Below, one piece after another: positions 1-5,373 of a stretch of DNA of 30,500 nucleotides. A program made the position numbers and the translations under genes. Source of the stretch: a virus; IMG/VR virus record IMGVR_UViG_3300035070_002546, positions 1 to 30,500 of that record. One strand, written 5' to 3'. Under the pieces are notes generated by a model. It made no database searches. It worked only from the letters and a program-made list of their open reading frames with translations, and was not told where the DNA came from. The number at the start of each line of letters is the position of its first letter. Positions within the stretch are counted from its first letter, which is position 1.

Positions 1-578
1 TAGATTTGTTGTACTTTAATAGTGGCTCTATTTTGCCAATTATAATCTTGAAAATCTTCACTTGCTTGAACAACCAGAGAAACGTTAGGTACAATAAAAA
101 GAATCCTTTCGGCCTTCTTCTTTTCTAACATATAGGTTACTGTAAGAAATGAGATTAGAGTCTTACCAGCAGAAGTTGCTAATTCAGAGAGACACTTCCT
201 AAACTTAAGTATATTAAAGGCTGCCTCTATTTGATAATCTCTAGGTGTTATTTTTGAGCCATCGAAGAAATCAAGTGCCCATTCGGTAAACTCATCATGC
301 TTAATAGATCTATCAAACAATTCTGTAATACCGTTTATTTTTAATTCGTATTTATATTCTTTACAAACATTCATCACTTCTCGCCAAAGACCAGAAGGAA
401 TCCATTTGTCATCTTTAATATAAGATATATAGCCATCCCATAGACCTTTTTTTACCAAGGGGTGAAATCTCCAGTTGTCTACCCTTCGGTTTAAAGATAT
501 ATTAAGCTGCTCGATCTCCATCTCTGAAGCCGAATCAACTCTTAGCAATTGCTTATTATCTGTTAAACTTATTTCCAC
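1..578 (-). CDS. uvsW: UvsW-like DNA/RNA helicase, N-terminal part (cut by window edge)
   Basis: Helicase of superfamily 2 that in T4 unwinds branched recombination intermediates and R-loops and helps shift replication to the recombination-dependent mode. The 192 visible residues start at a GTG directly after an in-frame TAA. An in-frame ATG lies at residue 20, but residues 2-60 align by eye with the T4 UvsW N-terminal domain (WRFHP and GLWDGYISYI correspond to YRFNP and GNWDGRIRLL), so GTG is preferred. TPRDYQIEAA (residues 111-120) is the Q-motif-like region. ATSAGKTL (134-141) is the Walker A loop, like T4 PTSAGKSL. RILFIVPNVSLVVQ (158-171) is motif Ia. The DEAD-like motif and C-terminal helicase domain lie beyond the left edge. 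It is the last visible gene of the leftward recombination cluster and sits 23 bases after uvsY, the same neighbourhood as in T4. Confidence 0.9.
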   Translation of the reverse strand, partial: MEISLTDNKQLLRVDSASEMEIEQLNISLNRRVDNWRFHPLVKKGLWDGYISYIKDDKWIPSGLWREVMNVCKEYKYELKINGITELFDRSIKHDEFTEWALDFFDGSKITPRDYQIEAAFNILKFRKCLSELATSAGKTLISFLTVTYMLEKKKAERILFIVPNVSLVVQASEDFQDYNWQNRATIKVQQI

Positions 579-601
579 TTAATGTGTTTTTTGTTTCTTT
601 T

Positions 602-1024
602 TTATAGATCTTTTAATGCCAATCTATTTCGGATTGCAAATCCCATGTTATCCAGGGTTTTAACCGATTCTTTGAAGAAATCCATTTGATTCTCCAGGTG
701 TGATAGTATCATGTTCTCACTACTAAGATCTGTTTCAATAAACTTCTCTTTCTGCTTCTCACCAAGTTTATAGTCATATTCATAATAACGAATATAGGCC
801 TCTCGGTATCTAATACTAATCTTTGATTTTTGCTCCTTGATCTTCATATTCATATATGCCATTTGATCAATAAGCGTCTGTCTAGAAGAAAGAACATCTG
901 CAATTGTGGCTTCCATAGTATTAATATTACGAAGGCTTTGTGCTAGGTCTTTAATTCTGTTAGACCACTCAGTTCTTTGTGATGCTAATTTACCATCTAG
1001 TGCTAATATTTGTTCTTTGCTCAT
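602..1024 (-). CDS. uvsY: UvsY-like recombination mediator
   Basis: UvsY loads the UvsX recombinase onto single-stranded DNA coated by gp32. This product is 140 residues; T4 UvsY is 137. The C-terminal third matches T4 in pattern: LENQMDFFKESVKTLDNMGFAIRN (around residues 109-132, written here only as landmarks LENQMDFF and GFAIRN) corresponds to LQYWGILLDF and GFAIKH in T4. The rest is predicted alpha-helical and rich in K, E and Q, with a tyrosine-rich stretch (YREAYIRYYEYDYK, residues 73-86). The location next to uvsW is as in T4, which supports the call. The start ATG follows an A-rich leader with no Shine-Dalgarno. UvsX itself is not in the window. Confidence 0.82.
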   Translation of the reverse strand: MSKEQILALDGKLASQRTEWSNRIKDLAQSLRNINTMEATIADVLSSRQTLIDQMAYMNMKIKEQKSKISIRYREAYIRYYEYDYKLGEKQKEKFIETDLSSENMILSHLENQMDFFKESVKTLDNMGFAIRNRLALKDL

Positions 1025-1033
1025 TTATTGTTT

Positions 1034-1258
1034 TTAAAATAAAGATTTATTATCACCCGACTTTGGTTTAATATAAATACTGGTTCTTTGCTTCTTTTTA
1101 AACTTGGGCTTACCAGGGTTAAATGAGCTGTCCTTTGCTTCTATGTCAATTGGTGTAAAATCAACAAGAAGTTTAAGGTTTCTAAACCTTTCTTTGTCTC
1201 TATAAAAATCGTCTAAGTTATCGTCCACTCTATTATTAATATCTTCTATAAGTACCAT
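1034..1258 (-). CDS. small protein of unknown function between primase and uvsY
   Basis: A 74-residue frame whose ATG overlaps the last 13 bases of the primase gene and which ends 9 bases before uvsY. Such tight packing with coupled overlap supports a real gene in the replication operon. The N-terminal half is acidic and polar (DNRVDDNLDDFYRDKE region). The C-terminal half is basic, with KPKFKKKQR at about residues 50-58 and KPKSGDNKS at about 64-72, as in many small nucleic-acid-binding proteins. No membrane segment, cysteine motif or known family was recognised. DNA binding is only an inference from the basic tail. Confidence 0.6.
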   Translation of the reverse strand: MVLIEDINNRVDDNLDDFYRDKERFRNLKLLVDFTPIDIEAKDSSFNPGKPKFKKKQRTSIYIKPKSGDNKSLF

Positions 1259-2322
1259 AGGTCTAATTGATTTGAAGTGAAATAATTATTAAGTTGCTTA
1301 TGTGCTGTTGACTTAAGCTCAAAACATTTTAGCATCAATTCATTTAGATCTTTGATGTTATATTTATCTAGATTATTATCAGCTAAAAATTTAGACCACA
1401 TAAAAACAGCCTTTCCTTTCTTTAGCTTCTGTATCATCTTAGCCTTTCCAGTCTTATCGTTATCAAACATATACCTTACAGTTGCCATCTCATCAAACTC
1501 ATCTGTAGTTCTACCTGCAGTCGCAAGTGCAATAGAGTTATGCATGAACTTAGCATCAAGAGGTCCTTCAAAAAGAGTAACCGGTCTCTGGAAGTTTACT
1601 TGCATTATACCAAAGAGAGTTGAAGCCTTATTCATATTACCTAATAGTGCAGGTTCTACTTCAAGTGGCCTGCTCATTTCAGAATAGAGTTTAGATAGAT
1701 CATAAGTTAAATACCTTGATCCATAACCTTTCATCTTTCTAGTTTGAGCTCCCATTACCTTTCCAGTACTGGTCATATTAAGAATCCATAATCTATGTCC
1801 CTTCTCAGTATATAAGAATTCATCTAATCTATTATGAAGAAGTCTATCTTTTAACTGAAACCACACCCAGTCACCTGGCACTATAGGCTTAGCTCTAAAG
1901 GCTCTTTTAAAATCATCAAGTGTTATTGCATATTCTTCAACTGAGCTCATTACGGCATGCTTCAGAGTGTCCTCTGAGTTAACCTTAGTCTTATTCTGTT
2001 GAATATAGTCAATTACAGTAAATGCATCTTCGGAACTATTAAGTTTAATACCGAAATCTTTAAGTAGTGTATGGACATTTGTATGATGGCTACAGTTGTA
2101 ACAATGATATTGAAGAGTGTCCCAATACATGTTGCCACGCTTCTTAGTATGGTCATCATGTGAATCACCACAATAAGGACATGCAAGAGTTATTCGCTCA
2201 TGCATGCCCTTTAGTAGTTGTTTACCAGGAGAAGAATGTTCTTGAACACAAAGCGCTTTTAAAGCAACTTTTATTTCCTCTCTTAGTTCTTCTGTTAGTT
2301 GTATATTAGATGTCGAGGTCAT
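1246..2322 (-). CDS. 61: DNA primase, T4 gp61-like
   Basis: Synthesises RNA primers for lagging-strand replication together with the replicative helicase (gp41 in T4, not in this window). Length is 358 residues, against 342 in T4 gp61. The N-terminal zinc ribbon is intact: C48-x2-C51 (ACPYCGDSHDD) and C74-x2-C77 (HCYNCSHH). The TOPRIM catalytic fold is visible as FEGPLDAKF (residues 251-259; E252 and D256) and FDNDKTGK (286-293; D287 and D289), the acidic metal-binding residues. The start codon lies inside the 3' end of the gp32-like gene, a 17-base overlap that suggests translational coupling. The reverse-strand frame inside it at 1352-1687 is a shadow. Confidence 0.88.
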   Translation of the reverse strand: MTSTSNIQLTEELREEIKVALKALCVQEHSSPGKQLLKGMHERITLACPYCGDSHDDHTKKRGNMYWDTLQYHCYNCSHHTNVHTLLKDFGIKLNSSEDAFTVIDYIQQNKTKVNSEDTLKHAVMSSVEEYAITLDDFKRAFRAKPIVPGDWVWFQLKDRLLHNRLDEFLYTEKGHRLWILNMTSTGKVMGAQTRKMKGYGSRYLTYDLSKLYSEMSRPLEVEPALLGNMNKASTLFGIMQVNFQRPVTLFEGPLDAKFMHNSIALATAGRTTDEFDEMATVRYMFDNDKTGKAKMIQKLKKGKAVFMWSKFLADNNLDKYNIKDLNELMLKCFELKSTAHKQLNNYFTSNQLDLWYL

Positions 2323-3220
2323 TCAAAAAAGAATCAAGATCATCATCTGTGCTAACTGTATTCGTTGGAGTAGAAGCTGCTGCTTCTGTTACCCCAGCAG
2401 TTTCTGTTACTTTAGCGGCGACTGGTGCTGTTTCTTTTTTTGGTGTACTCGTCATAGCTGAAATAGACTCTCCTGGATTAAGATACATTCTCAATACATT
2501 GTTTACGAAGTTACGCATTTCCTCATCCCACGGTCTGTAGTCGTAAGTAGCTAATGAAGGTGCATTATCTAATTCTGCTTTGATTGCAGTCATTGTCTCT
2601 TTGCTTCTTTCTGCTGGAGCATCTCCTAAGATGATAGCTGATTTACTAGAAGAGAATTTAGACTTATCATAGTTGTTGTATTCACCTTGTCTTGTGATAA
2701 TCAACTCAAAGTTCTTTCCTTCAAATAGGTCAAATACTTGTGTTGGCTCGCCAAAGTCAGGCTTTAATTCTGCATCGATTTTCTCTTTGATTTTATAACC
2801 AAATTTAAAGATCTTATACTGTCCTTCTAATGATGGATTCTGTGGATCTTTTACGATTTTAATTAATGCATAATACTGTTGTCTTCTTTTCAATTTTTCA
2901 GATGCCTTACGGTCAACTGCTGAATCAGACTTTCTTAATTTCCAAAATACATCTGCAATAGGACATTTCTCTCCGATTGTTGATGGACTGTCTACTAATT
3001 TACCATCTCCTGAAGAGTTAGTTAACCAGTGTACATATTTTTGGATTAGTGAATTACGAGGGTTTTCTGGATTAGGTACAAAACGAATCATCGCTTTATA
3101 AGTTCCGTCTTTACCGTCGTCTGCTGTTGGTTTGTAAATCTCATTTGCTGAGTTACTTGTTTGTACTTGGTGGGTTTCTACGTCTTCCACGCCCAAGTTA
3201 AAAATGTCAAAATCTGCCAT
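2306..3220 (-). CDS. 32: single-stranded DNA-binding protein, T4 gp32-like
   Basis: Coats single-stranded DNA and organises the replication and recombination proteins. It is 304 residues, against 301 in T4. The core FKFGYKIKEKID (about residues 138-149) and the later FELIITRQGEYNNYDKS stretch fit the OB-fold of gp32. A low-complexity A/T/P-rich linker (about 255-290) leads to an acidic tail ending DDDLDSFLNDLDI, the usual interaction tail. T4 gp32 has a zinc site (His64, Cys77, Cys87, Cys90). Here only C86 of CPIADVF remains, with CPVC changed to CPIA, so zinc is probably not bound. The start is supported by AAAGGAAAC just before ATG, the only convincing Shine-Dalgarno-like leader seen in the window. 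A sigma70-like promoter lies 48-77 bases upstream. Confidence 0.85.
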   Translation of the reverse strand: MADFDIFNLGVEDVETHQVQTSNSANEIYKPTADDGKDGTYKAMIRFVPNPENPRNSLIQKYVHWLTNSSGDGKLVDSPSTIGEKCPIADVFWKLRKSDSAVDRKASEKLKRRQQYYALIKIVKDPQNPSLEGQYKIFKFGYKIKEKIDAELKPDFGEPTQVFDLFEGKNFELIITRQGEYNNYDKSKFSSSKSAIILGDAPAERSKETMTAIKAELDNAPSLATYDYRPWDEEMRNFVNNVLRMYLNPGESISAMTSTPKKETAPVAAKVTETAGVTEAAASTPTNTVSTDDDLDSFLNDLDI

Positions 3221-3267
3221 GTTTCCTTTTAGTTGTTTAATTGTTTAAATGTTTATTACGTTCAGTA

Positions 3268-3297
3268 CTTATAGTATACAATAGTTATTAGTTTCAA
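3268..3297 (-). promoter_or_regulatory. sigma70-like promoter for the gp32-primase-uvsY operon
   Basis: On the minus strand TTGAAA (3297-3292) is followed after 18 bases by TATAAG (3273-3268), extended to TATAAGTA. The expected start of transcription near 3260 would give a leader of about 40 bases before the gp32 start. It overlaps the stop codon of the upstream 58-residue gene. Inference from sequence alone. Confidence 0.5.
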
Positions 3298-3470
3298 ATA
3301 TTTGGCATAGTTAATATACTAGTTGCTGATTCTCTCCATCTTCCATCCTCTAGCTTAAGCAGCCCTGCTTTGTGGAGTAATGATTCACGCTCGGAGGCAG
3401 TGATCTTTTTATCTCTCACCAAAATTATTAAGGCGTTATTGAGATGGAGTATTTCAGTAGTATTTAACAT
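3294..3470 (-). CDS. 58-residue protein of unknown function upstream of gp32
   Basis: A short minus-strand frame from ATG at 3470 to TGA at 3294. It begins MLNTTEILHLNNALIILVRD, continues with KKITASERESLLHKAG and ends with LTMPNI. It looks like a compact, mostly helical, charged protein with an aliphatic N-terminal helix, rather than random translation. It reads in the same direction as every other gene and has a near-consensus promoter 39-68 bases upstream, and the gp32 promoter begins at its stop codon. No family was recognised. The opposite-strand frame at 3370-3564 overlaps it and is considered a shadow. Confidence 0.5.
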   Translation of the reverse strand: MLNTTEILHLNNALIILVRDKKITASERESLLHKAGLLKLEDGRWRESATSILTMPNI

Positions 3471-3508
3471 GTACTTTATTATTTGTCTAATAGTAATTGC
3501 ATATGTGT

Positions 3509-3538
3509 ATTATATATCAAACTTTAGAATTGTTTCAA
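3509..3538 (-). promoter_or_regulatory. near-consensus sigma70-like promoter upstream of the 58-residue gene
   Basis: On the minus strand TTGAAA (3538-3533), an 18-base spacer, then TATAAT (3514-3509). Transcription would start near 3502, about 30 bases before the ATG at 3470, and could read through into gp32. The -10 region also contains the GATATATA motif seen ahead of several late genes, so the site could serve more than one polymerase form. Confidence 0.5.
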
Positions 3539-3559
3539 TATCTGCTAGTTTAAAAAAGA

Positions 3560-3645
3560 TTTGAAATAAATTGAATTAGTTTGGAACAAAATCACCAGCC
3601 TTGCATATAAGTAATGTCTTTAAGCGAAAGATAAGGTTAGGCTTA
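3560..3645 (+). repeat. direct repeat, copy 1
   Basis: First copy of an imperfect direct repeat whose second copy begins 123 bases downstream at 3683. About 76 of 86 aligned positions agree, with one single-base gap. The best conserved part is centred on CAGCCTTGCATATAAGTA. It contains a rightward sigma70-like promoter. Its end (GGTTAGGCTTA) resembles the last bases of the resolvase gene included in copy 2, which suggests that copy 1 arose by duplication of the copy 2 region. Confidence 0.85.
3581..3611 (+). promoter_or_regulatory. rightward promoter in repeat copy 1
   Basis: TTGGAA (3581-3586), 19-base spacer, TATAAG (3606-3611), extended to TATAAGTA. The same -10 octamer occurs on the minus strand ahead of gp32. 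It points right, against all genes in the window, so it would give a short or antisense RNA. A weak inverted repeat (3641-3657, GCTTAAGG/CTTAAAGC with a bulge) followed by an A/T-rich run could end such an RNA. Confidence 0.4.
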
Positions 3646-3697
3646 AGGTCTTAAAGCTTAGATTAGCTTATTAATTATTTATTTTGAATTAAATTGA

Positions 3698-3714
3698 ATT
3701 TGTTTGGAACAAAT
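3698..3714 (-). terminator. possible hairpin downstream of the resolvase gene
   Basis: A perfect 7-base inverted repeat, ATTTGTT and AACAAAT, with a 3-base loop, 46 bases past the resolvase stop. On the minus strand A/T-rich sequence follows but no clean T run. The arms have few G or C bases and the hairpin overlaps the -35 box of the rightward promoter in repeat copy 2, so a terminator role is weak. Confidence 0.25.
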
Positions 3715-3734
3715 CTCCCAGCCTTGCATATAAG
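3704..3734 (+). promoter_or_regulatory. rightward promoter in repeat copy 2
   Basis: TTGGAA (3704-3709), 19-base spacer, TATAAG (3729-3734), extended to TATAAGTA. Spacing and both boxes are identical to copy 1 although the spacer has diverged in four places, which hints at selection on the boxes. Transcription from here would be antisense to the 3' end of the resolvase gene and the genes beyond. Confidence 0.4.
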
Positions 3735-3759
3735 TAATGTATTTAAAGGAAAGATAAGG

Positions 3760-4410
3760 TTAGCTTAAAGTATCTACAGTATAGGCTGCAAGGTAGCAAG
3801 CGTCGATAAGGTCATCAAGTGGCTTTGGAACTTTCTTCCCAGTCTCAATATTCTTAATGTAGTTCCATAAAGGAGACTTAAGCAGAGATTTATCTTCAGT
3901 GGCATTAGCTTTAAAAGCATCAAACAATTGAAGCTTACTCATATTACCTTTACCTGCATATTTCTTAAGAGTGGTTGGAGCGACAGTTAAAATATCTTCC
4001 GGCTTTAAAGCCTTAATCATCTTTAATTTTAAAATAGCTGCACCTGCTGCCATGTCGATCATATTATTGGTTCCCATCTTAGAACCATATGAAGAGCCCT
4101 CAAAGGCAATAGTAAAACCATCACCCTTAAATGCATTCTGTAAAATTAAATTGATAATATCATCAGCCATCTTATCATATCGCATGACTTTGGCTAATTC
4201 TGATTTAGAATAGTCTTTATTACTAGTAAAATCTGGTTGTGCTACCATGGTAACATCTGGCAAGAGGCTAATTTCTTCCTGCATTAAACGTTCTGCCTTA
4301 GTTCCCGTCTTTGGTTTAAGATAATTTATAAAGTGATACTGCTTACTCTTATCATTATAAATACAAACACCTGGGGAGTTTAAAGAAAAATCAACTCCAA
4401 TAAAATTCAT
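3760..4410 (-). CDS. RuvC-like Holliday junction resolvase
   Basis: Probable endonuclease of the RNase H-like RuvC family that cuts branched DNA before packaging. The 216 residues carry the expected acidic set: D7 in FIGVDFSLN (start of strand 1), E104 in IAFEGSSYGSK, and D199/D200 plus D203 in KPLDDLIDACYLA, which matches the DxxxD helix of RuvC. The MGTNNMIDMAAGAAILKLK helix (about 112-130) and TVAPTTLKKYAGKGN (142-156) also match the usual order of the fold. T4 itself uses an unrelated enzyme (gp49, endonuclease VII) for this task, so this looks like a non-homologous replacement. The start ATG directly follows the stop of the upstream gene (TAAATG), so it belongs to the same transcript. 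Confidence 0.75.
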   Translation of the reverse strand: MNFIGVDFSLNSPGVCIYNDKSKQYHFINYLKPKTGTKAERLMQEEISLLPDVTMVAQPDFTSNKDYSKSELAKVMRYDKMADDIINLILQNAFKGDGFTIAFEGSSYGSKMGTNNMIDMAAGAAILKLKMIKALKPEDILTVAPTTLKKYAGKGNMSKLQLFDAFKANATEDKSLLKSPLWNYIKNIETGKKVPKPLDDLIDACYLAAYTVDTLS

Positions 4411-4782
4411 TTACATTCTTTTACCCATACTAGCACCTATTGCAGTACCAACTAAACGGGAGGTTAATAAATCATAAAAGATACCCTTATTGATACCTAA
4501 AACTCTTGCAATCATTTTACCAACTGATTTACCTAAAGCAAATCCAGCTAATCCACCAATAATTGAACCAAAGATACCTTCGTTAGTAAGCTCTTCATTA
4601 AGTCTTTCTAGATCATAGGTTCCATCTTCTTTCATGTATTCTTTTTCAAATACATCTAGTGCCTCATCAATTTGAGCCTCTAGTTCTGGTGTCCATTCTT
4701 CTTGTAAGCCCTCTCTGATAAGTTCGTAATCTTGTTCAGATATTTCGTTCTCTACTAAGTAGTCATTAAATGTTTTCATCAT
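4411..4782 (-). CDS. putative internal head protein with T4-type capsid-targeting peptide
   Basis: A 123-residue protein of unknown family. Residues 2-11, MKTFNDYLVE, closely resemble the capsid-targeting sequence of the T4 internal proteins IPI-IPIII (MKTYQEFIAE). That peptide is cut by the prohead protease gp21 after (I/L)-x-E, and LVE at 9-11 fits. Further L/I-x-E sites are IRE (22-24), LQE (26-28) and LNE (61-63). Residues 12-69 are strongly acidic. Residues 70-120 are glycine-rich and hydrophobic (GSIIGGLAGFALGKSVGK and LVGTAIGASMGKR), like a glycine-zipper membrane segment. The inference is a protein packaged in the head, cleaved and injected with the DNA, perhaps acting at the host membrane. 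Alternatives are a scaffold-core component or a holin-like membrane protein. Start could be M1 or M2; M2 gives the exact targeting peptide. Confidence 0.55.
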   Translation of the reverse strand: MMKTFNDYLVENEISEQDYELIREGLQEEWTPELEAQIDEALDVFEKEYMKEDGTYDLERLNEELTNEGIFGSIIGGLAGFALGKSVGKMIARVLGINKGIFYDLLTSRLVGTAIGASMGKRM

Positions 4783-4803
4783 TAGTGTGTAATTTTCTTA
4801 TTG

Positions 4804-4811
4804 TATATATC
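4804..4811 (-). promoter_or_regulatory. GATATATA motif ahead of the putative internal head protein
   Basis: Minus-strand TTGATATATACAATAAG overlaps the stop of the preceding gene and lies 21 bases before the ATG at 4782. The octamer recurs ahead of four other genes and may be the -10-like element of a late promoter. Confidence 0.3.
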
Positions 4812-5361
4812 AATCAATCTCTATCCTAAGATCCAGTTTATTATAAACGAATGTAAGTTCAAATGTTGAGAACTCTGCAACGTTTTGTGCCATATTAAGA
4901 TCTAGTTCATTAATTGATGTCATAATTGGTTTCTGAAATTCCATATATGCAACGCTAGCACCCTCTGCATCTAAAATTCTTAAAGTTATTGGAGGAGTAT
5001 ATGGATCCTTTGTTTTTCTTGCATAATAATAAAGAAGCGTGTCCATCATTATCCAATAGTTAATAAAACCATCTAGTAATTGTAGGGTCACAGTAAACTC
5101 TCTAGTGATAGTATTTTGAATTGGCACAGCACCTCTGTGATATCTAGTAGTTCCATCATTATCAGCCTGTGTTGTTGGTTCAAATGCAATTCCTGGAATA
5201 CCAACACCTTGTATTGAATAGTTAATATAATCAATTGGCTCTGCTAAAAGAGAACCAGGTATTTTATCTAAGTAACCCTTATATTTATCAACTACTTCCG
5301 CGGGAATAAAGTTCCTAGGAAACCTAAAATCATAAAGATTATTTCTACTATTAAGAATCAT
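4810..5361 (-). CDS. tail-tube-fold structural protein (gp19-like)
   Basis: Virion protein of 183 residues, close to T4 tail tube gp19 (163 residues). The order of landmarks fits the tube fold: a two-strand segment IQGVGIPGIAFEP (about 50-62), an ITREFTVTLQLLDGF strand (about 84-98) like the DWTVTVMND strand of gp19, a helix with INYWIMMDTLLYYYA, a strand ITLRILDAEG, then INELDLNM and AEFSTFELTFVY, which correspond to GELQLDWDS and EIQTFEVTLALDY at the end of gp19. It could be the tail tube itself or a related baseplate tube-initiator (gp48 or gp54 type). The latter is quite possible, since it sits among baseplate and fibre genes with no sheath gene nearby. Confidence 0.5.
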   Translation of the reverse strand: MILNSRNNLYDFRFPRNFIPAEVVDKYKGYLDKIPGSLLAEPIDYINYSIQGVGIPGIAFEPTTQADNDGTTRYHRGAVPIQNTITREFTVTLQLLDGFINYWIMMDTLLYYYARKTKDPYTPPITLRILDAEGASVAYMEFQKPIMTSINELDLNMAQNVAEFSTFELTFVYNKLDLRIEID

Positions 5362-5373
5362 ATTAATTATTTA

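Larger units (their letters stand above)
3683..3767 (+). repeat. direct repeat, copy 2
   Basis: Second copy of the direct repeat. Its right end runs into the resolvase gene, covering the stop codon (3760-3762) and the last few coding bases. The spacing between copies is 123 bases, leaving about 37 bases of A/T-rich sequence between them. Confidence 0.85.

Noticed and set aside
3370-3564. Plus-strand frame of 64 residues in the sparse region
   Set aside because: It covers the minus-strand promoter and the 58-residue gene. Its residues look like translated A/T-rich promoter sequence, and it is the only rightward candidate among uniformly leftward genes.
3614-3757. Two conserved six-codon frames (ATG...AGA TAA) just after TATAAG in each repeat copy
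   Set aside because: The ATG lies only two bases after the -10 box, upstream of the likely transcription start, so it would not be on the RNA. The reading-frame match is a by-product of the repeat.
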